A stretch of DNA of 64,000 bases from JACKIC01 sp964543795 (lineage in GTDB: Bacteria; Planctomycetota; UBA1135; UBA2386): the NCBI GenBank assembly GCA_964543795.1, contig CAZIZN010000002.1, forward strand, positions 1 to 64,000, read 5' to 3'. The notes beneath the pieces are model-generated. The model saw only the letters and a program-made list of their open reading frames with translations. It did no database searches and had not been told where the DNA came from. Numbering within the stretch: the first letter of the stretch is position 1; each line of letters starts with the position of its first letter. Positions 1 through 8,332 of the stretch are shown in pieces. The translations under genes were made by a program, and so were the position numbers.

Positions 1-55
1 CCGAACCGCACCCACGTTCATGCCTCGGGAAGGGCCCCAGGCCGATGAGAACTAC
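1..55. repeat. 55-bp direct repeat, copy 1
   Basis: This copy matches positions 136-190 at 53 of 55 bases (differences at positions 30 and 46 of the unit). It begins at the window edge, so more copies may lie to the left. The 80 bp between the two copies are not repeated. Function is unknown. Confidence 0.85.
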
Positions 56-135
56 CAAGAACCGCGCGGACCACCGGCAACGCCCGCCTGAGTTGGAGCC
101 GACGGCCGCAGCGGCCGCGGCTCAACGGCGACAGG

Positions 136-190
136 CCGAACCGCACCCACGTTCATGCCTCGGGGAGGGCCCCAGGCCGACGAGAACTAC
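136..190. repeat. 55-bp direct repeat, copy 2, ending on the yqhA-like stop codon
   Basis: Second copy of the 55-bp unit. Its right end covers the stop codon (187-189, minus strand) of the YqhA-like gene, so on that strand the repeat starts at the stop codon and forms the 3' flank. This placement fits a duplicated 3' untranslated segment or a small array rather than coding sequence. Confidence 0.85.
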
Positions 191-756
191 TGGCCGCCGT
201 GTCGCTTCGCCGCCGCCCCCGTGTTCGTGAGCCGGTCGATGTAGGCGAGCAGCAGCGCCGAGAGCACGAAGGTCGCGTGGATGACGACCTGCCAGAGCAG
301 CACCTTCGACTCGAGCCGCTCGGCCTCGATGAACGTCTTGAGCAGGTGGATCGACGAGATGCCGATCAGCGCCGTGGCCAGCTTGACCTTGAGGATGCCG
401 GCATTGACGTGCGAGAGCCATTCGGGCTGGTCCGGATGCGATTCGAGGTGCAGGCGTGAGACGAAGGTCTCGTAGCCGCCGACGATCACCATGATCAGCA
501 GGTTGGCGATCATCACGACGTCGATGAGGCCCAGCACCGTCAGCATGATCTCCGTCTCGGTGATCTGCGCGACGCGCGTGACGAGGTGCGAGAGCTCGAC
601 GAGGAAGTGGAACACGTAGACGCACTGCGCCGCGATCAGGCCGAGGTACAGCGGCGCCTGCAGCCACCGGCTCAGGAAGATGAGCTTGCCGAGGATCTGG
701 TGGGTGGGCGAGCGGTGCGGTGCCGTCGAGGTCGGGAGGTCGGATGCGGTCGTCAT
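187..756 (-). CDS. yqhA: YqhA-like (UPF0114) integral membrane protein
   Basis: A 189-residue protein resembling the UPF0114/YqhA family of inner-membrane proteins, whose function is not firmly established. The family-like segments are SRWLQAPLYLGL near residue 28, GGYETFVSRL near residue 90, and the C-terminal run SSIHLLKTFIEA followed by IHATFVLSALLLAYIDRL. I see four hydrophobic segments. The ATG at 754-756 is chosen because homologues start shortly before the first membrane segment, although the frame stays open upstream. It is divergent from the rluA-family gene, and the 109-bp gap is almost filled by a double-armed palindromic repeat. A 55-bp direct repeat starts on its stop codon. Confidence 0.85.
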   Translation of the reverse strand: MTTASDLPTSTAPHRSPTHQILGKLIFLSRWLQAPLYLGLIAAQCVYVFHFLVELSHLVTRVAQITETEIMLTVLGLIDVVMIANLLIMVIVGGYETFVSRLHLESHPDQPEWLSHVNAGILKVKLATALIGISSIHLLKTFIEAERLESKVLLWQVVIHATFVLSALLLAYIDRLTNTGAAAKRHGGQ

Positions 757-770
757 GGCGGGCGCGCATG

Positions 771-813
771 GTTGCGTACCGAGCCGGGTTCCTCCAACAA
801 CCATTCGGCCGGG
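771..813 (+). repeat. Dispersed palindromic element, arm A-left
   Basis: One of four related arms, oriented here so that the shared core GCGTACC leads. The core continues as GAGCC-G-GGTTC, then a C-rich CCAACAACCATTCGG tail. It faces arm A-right head to head across a short G+C-rich spacer, so locus A is a complete inverted pair of about 87 bp between two divergent genes. It could fold as a large hairpin or act as a binding site. Confidence 0.65.
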
Positions 814-819
814 AGCGCG

Positions 820-857
820 CGGAGATTGGTTGCGGAACGAACCTCTGCCGGTACGCC
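820..857 (-). repeat. Dispersed palindromic element, arm A-right
   Basis: Inverted partner of arm A-left. Read on the minus strand it gives GCGTACCGGCAGAGGTTCGT then TCCGCAACCAATC, the same order of blocks as the other arms. It ends 8 bp before the ATG of the RluA-family gene, so it may influence that gene's expression. Confidence 0.65.
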
Positions 858-865
858 ACTCACCG

Positions 866-1720
866 ATGGCCGATCGCTTCGTCGCGACGCAGAGCGGACC
901 GCTGTTCCAGCAGCTGGTGGCGCACTTCCCAACCTGGAACCGCAACACGCTGCGGCAGCGCCTGCGGCTGGGCAGCATCGAGGTCAACGGCGCTCCTGCC
1001 CGGCGCCACGACGACCTGTTGCAGGTCGGCGACGTCGTGTCGATCCGCGGCAAGGACGAGGGGCTAGCGGCGGCGCCGCGGTCGCCGCTCGCGGTGCTGT
1101 TCGTCGACGACGATCTCTTCGCGATCGACAAGCCGGCCGGCCTGCTGTCCGTGTCGACCGACGAGGAGTCCGAACGGACGGCGTTGGCGCTGGGGAGGCA
1201 GCACCTCGGGCGCGACGTCGGTGCCGGGCTGTGGCCGGTCCATCGCCTCGACCGCGAGACGTCCGGCGTGCTGCTGTTCGCGCGGTCGGCGGCGATTCGT
1301 ACGGCCGTGCAAGCGATGTGGAACGAGGCCGAGAAGGTCTACGACGCGATCGTCGAGGGCCATCCCGAACCCAAAGTCGGCGTCGTCGACATGCCGCTCT
1401 GGGAGGACGGCAACCTGCGGGTGCGCGTCGGCCGGCACGAGGGAGCACGACCGGCGCGCACGCGCTATCGCACGATCGCGCGCGGCGCCTCGCGCGCGCA
1501 CCTCGAGGTCGCGCTCGACACCGGACGCAAGCACCAGGTCCGCGCCCATCTCGCGTGGCTCGGACACCCCGTGGTCGGCGACGACCGCTACGGCACGCGC
1601 GGCCCGCGGCTCTGCCTGCACGCCCGCCGCCTCGCCTTGCCGCATCCGCGGGACGGCAGCGCGCTGGTGCTCGAAGCGGCCGTGCCCGCCGCGTTCGCCG
1701 CAGCGCTCGCGACGCGGTGA
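866..1720 (+). CDS. RluA-family pseudouridine synthase
   Basis: A 284-residue enzyme that isomerises uridine to pseudouridine in rRNA or tRNA. An N-terminal S4-like RNA-binding segment (about residues 20-65, including RQRLRLGSIEVNG) precedes the catalytic domain. The family signature HRLDRETSGVLLFA contains the catalytic Asp129. Further conserved blocks are VYDAIVEG, the TGRKHQVRAHLA motif and GDDRYG. The ATG at 866 is preferred because the S4 domain starts just after it, although the frame is open upstream to 680. The family is clear, but the exact target nucleotide (RluA, RluC or RluD type) cannot be read from the sequence. A palindromic repeat arm begins immediately after the TGA stop. Confidence 0.93.
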   Translation: MADRFVATQSGPLFQQLVAHFPTWNRNTLRQRLRLGSIEVNGAPARRHDDLLQVGDVVSIRGKDEGLAAAPRSPLAVLFVDDDLFAIDKPAGLLSVSTDEESERTALALGRQHLGRDVGAGLWPVHRLDRETSGVLLFARSAAIRTAVQAMWNEAEKVYDAIVEGHPEPKVGVVDMPLWEDGNLRVRVGRHEGARPARTRYRTIARGASRAHLEVALDTGRKHQVRAHLAWLGHPVVGDDRYGTRGPRLCLHARRLALPHPRDGSALVLEAAVPAAFAAALATR

Positions 1721-1770
1721 AATAGCTGCGTACCGAACCAGGTTCATTCCACCACGATTCGCTCCGGTCG
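1721..1770 (+). repeat. Dispersed palindromic element, arm B
   Basis: A single arm starting one base after the RluA-family stop codon. It contains the perfect inverted repeat GAACC-A-GGTTC after GCTGCGTACC, then TTCCACCAC. It matches arm C at 37 of the first 41 bases. It lies between two convergent genes. Confidence 0.75.
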
Positions 1771-1812
1771 GCCGCAACTCAGCCGGCGTCTCCCCGCCGC
1801 GCTGCCGCGTCG

Positions 1813-2355
1813 TCAGCAACCGAGCGCGCGCCGCGTGCGTTCGACCTGTGCCATGTGTCGATGCCCGTGCACGACCGGGATCGCCAGCGCATCGCCGAGG
1901 TTGAGCCGCACGAACCACGCGACCGGCGACGACAGTCCGGTGCGCAGGTCCGCGCCGTCCGCGCCCTCGACGAGCGCGCGCAACCGCTGGACGCCGGCGC
2001 GCCACGCGGGCACGACGTCGGGTCGCACCTGCGGCCCGACTTGCCACGCCTTCGGCGCGGGCAGGCGCTGGTTCGGGTTCGCGAGCGCGGTCCGCAGCCA
2101 GCCGCCGAGCCAACTCGGTCGCCATGGGCGCGGCCGTCGCGCGCGAGCCCGGTCCAGAGCGCGCGGCAGCGCCTGGTCGACATAACCGGCGTCGGCGACG
2201 CAGAGGTGCTCGAAGACCTGTGCGATCGACCAGCCGCCGCCCGGCGGGCAGGCGACGAACGCGGCCGCCGGCAGTCCGGCGAGCGCGGCCTCGGCGCGCG
2301 GCGACAACTGGTCGAGCGACACGAGCGTGGCCCGCAAGTGGGGATCTTGGACCAT
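1813..2355 (-). CDS. DinB-like four-helix protein
   Basis: A 180-residue protein with the layout of the DinB/DinB_2 superfamily, often putative metal-dependent thiol transferases (bacillithiol or mycothiol type) or damage-inducible proteins. The evidence is an early WSIAQVFEHLCVADAGY segment carrying a His in the first helix, and a C-terminal HGHRHMAQVERTR segment. Together these could supply the metal-binding histidines. The start is the ATG at 2353-2355; the frame is open upstream, but that part overlaps the VF530-like gene. It follows that gene on the same strand after an 83-bp gap. Substrate is unknown. Confidence 0.72.
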   Translation of the reverse strand: MVQDPHLRATLVSLDQLSPRAEAALAGLPAAAFVACPPGGGWSIAQVFEHLCVADAGYVDQALPRALDRARARRPRPWRPSWLGGWLRTALANPNQRLPAPKAWQVGPQVRPDVVPAWRAGVQRLRALVEGADGADLRTGLSSPVAWFVRLNLGDALAIPVVHGHRHMAQVERTRRALGC

Positions 2356-2438
2356 GCCGGCGCAATCCCGGGTCGGCGGGGCAATTTCGCGCCCGCGCCG
2401 GGCCGGTCGCTCGGTGGGGAACGACCGCCGCGGTCGCA

Positions 2439-2666
2439 TCAGGGGCCCGCGCGCGCGCGGCAGCGCAGATAGAACTGCTCGACCTTCTCTCGTGCCCACG
2501 GCGTCTTGCGCAGGAACTTCAGCGACGACGCGTGGCTCGGGTCGTGCGTGAAGCAGCGCACGGGGACTTCGCGCGCCATGGCCGGCCAGCCGACGTGTTC
2601 GACGAGGAACTCGAGCATCGCGGCGAGCGTCACGCCGTGCAGCGGGTTGTTGGGTTGGTCGCGCAC
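2439..2666 (-). CDS. VF530-family small DNA-binding protein
   Basis: A 75-residue protein matching the VF530 (DUF2132) family almost end to end: NNPLHGVTLAAMLEFLVEHVGW, then RCFTHDPSHASSLKFLRKTPWARE and VEQFYL. Family members are small putative DNA-binding proteins of unknown role. I chose the GTG at 2664-2666, three codons before the conserved NNPLHG block. No convincing ribosome binding site is visible, and longer starts on the same frame are possible up to 2936. Confidence 0.85.
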   Translation of the reverse strand: MRDQPNNPLHGVTLAAMLEFLVEHVGWPAMAREVPVRCFTHDPSHASSLKFLRKTPWAREKVEQFYLRCRARAGP

Positions 2667-2920
2667 GGCCGGACATCGTGACGCGAAGGCGGCCCGCGCG
2701 CGGCAGGAATGTCCGCGGGCGCCCCGAACCCGCCCTGGCGTGGGGCGAGCGTGCCCGGCAATCGGACCCGGGCGACTGTGCATGTCCGGTCGTGCGTAAT
2801 CTCTTCCGAGAGCGGGGGTTGACGTGGCACTGCGCCGAGCGGAGCCTTCCCGCCCGGGTCTGCCAGGGCGCTGCGCCCCACCGACCCCTTTCTCCCCATC
2901 CACAGGTCCCTGCACCAGAT
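2667..2920. promoter_or_regulatory. Divergent intergenic region with a candidate -10 (TAATCT)
   Basis: This 254-bp gap separates the divergent VF530-like gene and a secreted-protein gene. It has no protein-like frame. TAATCT at 2797-2802 could be a plus-strand -10 element, and TTGACG occurs at 2819-2824 without a well-placed -10 after it. Assignment is weak. Confidence 0.25.
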
Positions 2921-3997
2921 ATGCACCACGCCCCATTCGCTGTCCTTCCCCTGCTCCTCGTCGGCGCCCTCGTCGCCCAATCGCCCGTGATCTACAGCAA
3001 CGGTCCGCTCGCGACCGAAGCGCACGGCGGCATCCCGTCGGCTTTCGGCAGCCGCCTGCAGACCGGCGCGCCGTTCAACATGAACGTGCTCGGCTTCGGT
3101 GCGCAGCAGGCATCCGGCAACGCGCTCGCCGATGACTTCTCGGTCAACGGTGCCATGCTGATCGACGCGATCGAGGTCTTCGGCTACCTGACGAATGCGC
3201 CCACGACGCCGTCGCCGATCACCGGCGTCTTCGTCGAGATCCTGACCGGCGATCCTGCGGACCCGCTCAGCGTGCCCGTCGCCGGTAGCCCCGGCATCGC
3301 CAACAACCAGCTCGCGAACAGCACGCACGGCTTCGCGAACGTCTATCGCACGACGACCACCACGCTCACGGCCACCAACCGCGCGGTCATGAGCGCGAAG
3401 GTCAACTTCAGCACGCCGATCCTGCTGACGCAGGGCACCTACTGGCTCGTCTTCCAGTTCACCGGCGTGTCCTTCGTGCCGCCCGTCACCGTGCTCGGCA
3501 CCCCGAACGTGGCGACGACGGCCGGCACCGCCAAGCAACGTATCGGCGCGGCCGGTGCATGGACCCCGCTGTTCGACACCAACCCGAACTTCCCCGCGCA
3601 GCAGTACCCCACGGCGATGCCGTTCAACATCTACGGCTCGACGCCAGCACAGCTCGGCACGATCACTCAGTCGTCGACCGGCTGCGGCAGCACCTCGTTG
3701 AACGCGATCGGCAATCCGGTTCCGGGCGGCTTCCTCCAGGCCGACATGACGCTGTCGGGCAACGGCCTCGGTCTCATGGGCTTCGGCTTCACGACGATCG
3801 TCACGCCGTTCTGCGGCTGCAACTTCGGCCACGAGTGGGCCGCGGTCTCGCTCGGCAACACCGCCCGCATCGACATCCCGCAGGATGCGACGTTCGTCGG
3901 CCTCGGCATCTCGGTGCAGGGTGCGGAACTCGGCGGCATCGGCGGCTGCGCCACGCCGCAGATCTCGGCGACCAATACCTTCCGCTTCCAGCTGTGA
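2921..3997 (+). CDS. Secreted protein with planctomycete-type C-terminal module
   Basis: A 358-residue exported protein of unknown function. Residues 1-20 form a signal peptide (MHHAPFAVLPLLLVGALVAQ), with likely cleavage after AQ. The rest is Gly/Thr/Asn-rich and beta-like, with no catalytic motif recognised. From about residue 250 it carries a Cys-containing module (CGSTSLNAIGNPVPGG, then FCGCN and GLGISVQGAELGGIGGCATP) similar in layout to the C-terminus of three other secreted proteins here. Six Cys late in the chain could form disulfides outside the cytoplasm. A strong hairpin overlaps the stop codon. Confidence 0.8.
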   Translation: MHHAPFAVLPLLLVGALVAQSPVIYSNGPLATEAHGGIPSAFGSRLQTGAPFNMNVLGFGAQQASGNALADDFSVNGAMLIDAIEVFGYLTNAPTTPSPITGVFVEILTGDPADPLSVPVAGSPGIANNQLANSTHGFANVYRTTTTTLTATNRAVMSAKVNFSTPILLTQGTYWLVFQFTGVSFVPPVTVLGTPNVATTAGTAKQRIGAAGAWTPLFDTNPNFPAQQYPTAMPFNIYGSTPAQLGTITQSSTGCGSTSLNAIGNPVPGGFLQADMTLSGNGLGLMGFGFTTIVTPFCGCNFGHEWAAVSLGNTARIDIPQDATFVGLGISVQGAELGGIGGCATPQISATNTFRFQL

Positions 3998-4032
3998 GTT
4001 GCGCCGTCCGCTGCGCGGACGACCCAACTCAC
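3994..4032 (+). terminator. Hairpin overlapping the stop codon of the secreted-protein gene
   Basis: GTGAGTTG (3994-4001) pairs with CAACTCAC (4025-4032), enclosing GTCCG-CTGCG-CGGAC (4006-4020). There is no T tract, so this is at best a terminator or mRNA-stabilising hairpin. The inner 25 bp (4000-4024) recur at 4117-4141. Confidence 0.5.
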
Positions 4033-4116
4033 GATCGCCCTGGCCGCCGCCGCAACGCGGGCCAGGAGCAGGGGCGAAGCGTAGCCCCTCGGTCCGCTGC
4101 GGCGGCGGCGGCGGAC

Positions 4117-4141
4117 TGCGCCGTCCGCTGCGCGGACGACC
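4117..4141. repeat. Second copy of the 25-bp palindromic repeat
   Basis: Identical over 25 bases to 4000-4024 and containing the self-complementary core GTCCG-CTGCG-CGGAC. The flanking GTGAGTTG/CAACTCAC stem is absent here. It lies in the leader of the following thioredoxin-like gene. Confidence 0.7.
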
Positions 4142-4200
4142 CGCCCCTGCCGGACGTTGCCGACGCTGGAACGCGGGCGCGCCGGCGCGACACTGCGGCG

Positions 4201-5607
4201 ATGCGCTCCCGATCCATCGCCGCCGTCCTCGCCGCCACGTGCCCCGGCCTCGTCGGCCAGGATGCCGAGCCGCTCCGGTTTCGCTATCGCGCGGGTGACG
4301 TCTACGTGGTCGTGGAGCGCACGCTGCAGCGCGAGACCGACGACAAGCTCGGATTCGCGATCGCCGTCGGCCACACGACCGAACGCCGCTACACCGTGCT
4401 CGCCGTGAGCGAGCGCGGCGACGCCGAAGTCCTCGTCGAGGAGACCGCGGGCCCCCAGCAGCTGCACGAGTACGTCGTGCGCGGTCGCGACGAGCGACAG
4501 GAGCACCTCGCGAAGGGCTTCGATGCCGATGCGACGGCGAAGCAGCGGGTGCTCGTGGCGACGTTCTCGCCGACGGCGTTCCGCTGCGAGCCGGCGCGCG
4601 ACGAACCGGCGGTCTTCTACCTGCAGGAACTGCCGGAACTGCTCGGCCACGCGCTGCGGTTGCCGCCCGACGGGGCCACCGCGTGGCGGGTCGAGCCGGC
4701 GCTGCCGCGACTGGCGGCGACGCTGGATCTGCGCCGCAGCGGCGACGAGGTGCGCGGCGCGGTGGCGCTCGCGATCCGCGACGACCGCGTGCGCGGCGGC
4801 GCCGAGGTCGCCTGCACACCCGGCGCGGTGGTCTGGCAGTTCGACCCCGCGATGGGGCTGCCGCGCAGCTGGCGGTCCGAACTGCGTTACCCGCGCTTTC
4901 CGATCGGTCGCCCGAACGTGCAGACGATCAGTGGCGAACTCGTGCGCAGAACGCCGCTCGGCGCCGACGATCTGGCGCAGCTGCGCGCCGACCTGGCGGC
5001 GTTCGTCGCCGTGCGCGACGCGTTCTTCGCCGGCCGCTTCCCGGCGGCGCTGCAGGCGGCCGAGGGGTTCGCCGCAGCGCGGCCGCAGAGCCGGCTCCTG
5101 CCGTCGGTGCAGCAGCAGGTCGCTGAGTTCCGTCGGCAGGTGCCGCGCTTCGGTCAGGTGCCGCCCGAGCCGGCCGTGGCGCACTGGTTCGGCGGCGAGG
5201 CGGCGACGCTGCGATCGCTGCGCGGCAACGTCGTGCTGCTCGACTTCTGGGCCGTCTGGTGCGTGCCGTGCGTCGCCGGCATGGAACACCTCATCGGTCT
5301 GCAGCGGACCCTCGGCGGCGAAGGCCTGCGTGTGCTCGGTCTGACGAGGCTCGACGAACGGCAGTCGCTCGACGCCGTGCGGACCTTCCGCGAGACAGGC
5401 TATGCGGCGCAGCACGGCGGCCTCGCGATCGATTATCCGCTGGTCGTGCTGCAGGGCGACGCGACGCACGACTGGTTCGCGATCCGCGCGATCCCCAAGC
5501 TGGTCCTGCTCGATCGCGAGGGCGCGGTCTACTGGGAGCAGACCGGCGGCGGCGGGCAGGCCCGCCTCGAACGCATCGTCGCGAGCCTGCTGGTCGCGCG
5601 GCGGTGA
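4201..5607 (+). CDS. TlpA-like thioredoxin-domain protein, exported
   Basis: A 468-residue protein with a short N-terminal export signal (MRSRSIAAVLAATCPGLVGQ). A Cys sits in the signal region, but no clean lipobox is present. Residues 20-310 form an unrecognised beta-rich domain. The C-terminal part is a thioredoxin/TlpA domain: VVLLDFWAVWCVPC with the redox pair Cys354/Cys357, and the cis-Pro region IRAIPKLVLLDREG. TlpA-like proteins act as periplasmic thiol-disulfide reductases or membrane-anchored oxidoreductases. The ATG at 4201 follows a G+C-rich leader with a hairpin repeat. The gene converges on the Ser/Thr kinase gene, with a palindromic repeat arm between. Confidence 0.88.
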   Translation: MRSRSIAAVLAATCPGLVGQDAEPLRFRYRAGDVYVVVERTLQRETDDKLGFAIAVGHTTERRYTVLAVSERGDAEVLVEETAGPQQLHEYVVRGRDERQEHLAKGFDADATAKQRVLVATFSPTAFRCEPARDEPAVFYLQELPELLGHALRLPPDGATAWRVEPALPRLAATLDLRRSGDEVRGAVALAIRDDRVRGGAEVACTPGAVVWQFDPAMGLPRSWRSELRYPRFPIGRPNVQTISGELVRRTPLGADDLAQLRADLAAFVAVRDAFFAGRFPAALQAAEGFAAARPQSRLLPSVQQQVAEFRRQVPRFGQVPPEPAVAHWFGGEAATLRSLRGNVVLLDFWAVWCVPCVAGMEHLIGLQRTLGGEGLRVLGLTRLDERQSLDAVRTFRETGYAAQHGGLAIDYPLVVLQGDATHDWFAIRAIPKLVLLDREGAVYWEQTGGGGQARLERIVASLLVARR

Positions 5608-5630
5608 GGCGCGGCGCGACGGGACGTCGG

Positions 5631-5675
5631 GCCGAATGGTGGTGGAACGAACCAGGTTCCGTACGCAGCTATTTT
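5631..5675 (-). repeat. Dispersed palindromic element, arm C
   Basis: A single arm between two convergent genes. On the minus strand it reads AATAGCTGCGTACGGAACCT then GGTTCGTTCCACCACCATTCGG. Its first bases include the TAG stop codon (5669-5671) of the kinase gene, so the element supplies the end of that gene. Confidence 0.75.
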
Positions 5676-8311
5676 GCGGCGCGCGGGGCGGTGAGGCGTT
5701 CGCGCCACTGCCGGTAGTCGTCGCGATCCTGCAGCGGTTCGAGGCCGCGGGGCGGCAGCTGGGCGGCGCCGAGGCCGCGCTGCTCGGCGAGCAGCAGCTG
5801 CGCCATGGCCGCGTCGAGCAGCGCTGCGTCCGTGCGGCCGAGCAGGCTCCACGCGCGCAGGTGCAGGTCGGCGGCGCGCAGCGCGGCGCGCGGGTCGCGG
5901 CTCGGCAGCGCGGCCAGTTCGCGCGCGGCGGCGAGCACGCCCTCGCCGTCGCGCCGCGCCGTCTGGCAGGCGGCGATCATCTCGAGGTGCTTCTGCATGA
6001 AGTCGAGCGCGATCGGATGCCGCGGCGACGTCGCCAGCGCCTCGCGCTGGACGGTGCGCGCGCGCTCGAACGAAGCCAGCGCCTCGTCGAGGCGGCCGAG
6101 CCGGTGCAGGTGGCGGCCGAGGTTGTGTTCGGTGCCGCCGAGGCGCACGCGGAACTCGAGGTTGTCCGGGAACTGCTCGATCGCGCGGCGCCGGGCCGCG
6201 ACGCACTCGCGGAGCAGCGCCTCGGCGCCGGGATCCTTCGCGTTCGCCAGCACGTTGCCGAGGGTCTCCTGCACCTCGGCGAGTTGGATCGCGGGGGGCG
6301 GCCAGGTGCCGTGCGCGGGCAGCGCTTCGGCGAGCGCCAGCGCCTCCGCCAGCACCGGTCGCGCCTCGTCGCCGCGGTCCTGCCGCTGCAGGAACTTGCC
6401 GAGGTTGGTGAGGTGCATCACGAGCAGTCCGGGGTCCTTCGGGTCCGGAACGCCCTGCGCCATGCACGCGCGCTGCAGGGCGACGGCCGCGCCGAGCCAG
6501 CGTTCGACGGCCGCCGGCTCGACGCGTTCGTCGTGTGCGTGCGAACGCGTCGCGGCGAGGTCGGCGCGGGCGCGCAGCGTGTCGGCGCGCCGGGCCGGAT
6601 CCGTCGCGGGGTCGGACGGCTCGTCGGCGAAATCGGCCTCCGCCCGCTCGATCGCCCGCCGGGCGCCATCGGCGTCCTCTGTGAGCACCAGCCACGCCGC
6701 GAGCGTCTTCCACGCGTGCCCGCGCACGTTGCGCAGCGTCGGGGAGCCGGGGCTCTCGTCGCCGAGCACCGCGAGCGCCTCGCGCAGCACCTGCAAGGCC
6801 GCGGCCATCTCGCCGCGCCGTTCGTGGGACATCGCCAGCGCCTGCAGCGCGCGGCCGCCGCGCCAGCGCACCTGCTCGTCGCCCGGGTGCTGCTGCAGGA
6901 GGGTGCGGAACAGCGCCGCGGCGTCCGCCAGGACGCCGTGGGCGATCCGCTCGGCCTGCGGCACCGCGCGCAGCTGGTCGTTGCCGAGCGCCACGAGCAC
7001 CGAGTGCAGCGCCTCGAGGCTGGTGTCGAGGCTGGCGCGCGTGCGCAGTTGTTCCTGCTCGAGCGCCGCGCGGGCCTGGCTCTGTACGAGCAGCAGCACG
7101 AGCAGGAGGCCCGCTGCGCCCGCGACCGCCAGCGCGCCGGCGGTCGCGAGCGTGCGGTGGCGTTGGCACCAGCGCACCGCGCGCAGGCCGGGACCGAGGG
7201 GGCGCGCGGCGATCGGTCGCCGGTCGAGCACCGCCTGCAGATCGGCCGCGAAGCGCCCCATGTCGCCGTAGCGGCGGTCGCGGTCGTGGTCCATCGCCTT
7301 GCGCAGGACCACGTCGAGTTCGCGCGGTGCCGAGCGGTTGTGGCGCCGCAGGTCCGGCAGCGGCGGGCCGCCGTCCGGGCGCGCGAGGTCGCCGTCGCGG
7401 AACGGTCGCTGCAGCGTCAGCATCTGCCACGCCGTCGCCGCGAGCGAGTAGACGTCGGTGCGTTCGTCCGTGGCCTCGCCGCGGCGCTGCTCGGGCGACA
7501 TGAACGCCGGCGAGCCGGGGTTGGCGCCCGTGCGGGTCAGTTCGGCGGACGTGCGCACCTGTGCCACGCCGAAGTCGAGCACGACCGCTTGCCCGTGCGG
7601 CGTGACCATCACGTTGGACGGCTTGATGTCGCGGTGCACGATGCCGCGCAGGTGTGCGTGCCGCAGCCCGAGCGCGATCTGGTGCGTGACCCGCACGGCC
7701 GTCTCCCACCAACTCCCGTCGAACAGGGCACCCGTGGAATCGGCGGACTCCTGCAGGGTCCGCAGGTCCTCGCCACGGAGTTCGGCAGGGTCGCGTCCGG
7801 CGAGTCGCCTGGTCGCCTCGTCGACGGTGACGCCGTCGACCATCTCCATGGTGAAGAAGGGCACGCCGTCGTGTTCGCCGGCGGAGAACACCGAGACGAT
7901 CGCCGGATGCTCGAGCCGGGCGATCGCGTCGACCTCGCGACGGAAGCGCTCGCGCGCACCCTCGAAGTAGAGCAGTTCGGGGCGGATGATCTTGAGCGCG
8001 ACACGGCGCCCGAGCGGTTCCTGCACGGCCTCGTAGACCACGCCCATGCCGCCGCCGCCGATGCGGCGCACGAGACGGAACTCGCCGAGGCGCTCGGGGT
8101 GCCCGTCGGGCGCCGGCGCCGGCGCGCCCATGAGGCCCATGTCGCGGCAGCGCCGCAGGCCACGCGCGAGCGCGGTCGCGTGCGCCGGGTGCGCGGCGAC
8201 GAACGCCGCGAGGGCCTCGTCGCCGCCGTCGTCGAACCGGGCCAGCGCTTCGGCGAGCAGCTCTTCGATCAGGTCGGCGTCGGCGGGTTCGCGGGCGGCC
8301 ATGTCGCGCAT
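5669..8311 (-). CDS. Membrane-anchored Ser/Thr protein kinase with C-terminal helical repeats
   Basis: An 880-residue Hanks-type (PknB-like) kinase. After about 75 residues the kinase domain spans about 76-365: glycine loop GGGGMG (85-90), VALK with Lys107, catalytic HRD (Asp228), DFG (Asp246) and GSPAFMSPEQ in the activation segment. A single membrane helix follows at about 388-409. The remaining 470 residues are Ala/Leu/Arg-rich helices that look like tetratricopeptide-type repeats, a common sensor half in planctomycete kinases. The ATG at 8309-8311 is used; one nine bases downstream (8300-8302) is equally possible. It lies 21 bp behind the LOV histidine kinase on the same strand, so the two are probably co-transcribed. 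Confidence 0.93.
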   Translation of the reverse strand: MRDMAAREPADADLIEELLAEALARFDDGGDEALAAFVAAHPAHATALARGLRRCRDMGLMGAPAPAPDGHPERLGEFRLVRRIGGGGMGVVYEAVQEPLGRRVALKIIRPELLYFEGARERFRREVDAIARLEHPAIVSVFSAGEHDGVPFFTMEMVDGVTVDEATRRLAGRDPAELRGEDLRTLQESADSTGALFDGSWWETAVRVTHQIALGLRHAHLRGIVHRDIKPSNVMVTPHGQAVVLDFGVAQVRTSAELTRTGANPGSPAFMSPEQRRGEATDERTDVYSLAATAWQMLTLQRPFRDGDLARPDGGPPLPDLRRHNRSAPRELDVVLRKAMDHDRDRRYGDMGRFAADLQAVLDRRPIAARPLGPGLRAVRWCQRHRTLATAGALAVAGAAGLLLVLLLVQSQARAALEQEQLRTRASLDTSLEALHSVLVALGNDQLRAVPQAERIAHGVLADAAALFRTLLQQHPGDEQVRWRGGRALQALAMSHERRGEMAAALQVLREALAVLGDESPGSPTLRNVRGHAWKTLAAWLVLTEDADGARRAIERAEADFADEPSDPATDPARRADTLRARADLAATRSHAHDERVEPAAVERWLGAAVALQRACMAQGVPDPKDPGLLVMHLTNLGKFLQRQDRGDEARPVLAEALALAEALPAHGTWPPPAIQLAEVQETLGNVLANAKDPGAEALLRECVAARRRAIEQFPDNLEFRVRLGGTEHNLGRHLHRLGRLDEALASFERARTVQREALATSPRHPIALDFMQKHLEMIAACQTARRDGEGVLAAARELAALPSRDPRAALRAADLHLRAWSLLGRTDAALLDAAMAQLLLAEQRGLGAAQLPPRGLEPLQDRDDYRQWRERLTAPRAAK

Positions 8312-8332
8312 CCTAGGGCGGCGCCCGGCGCG

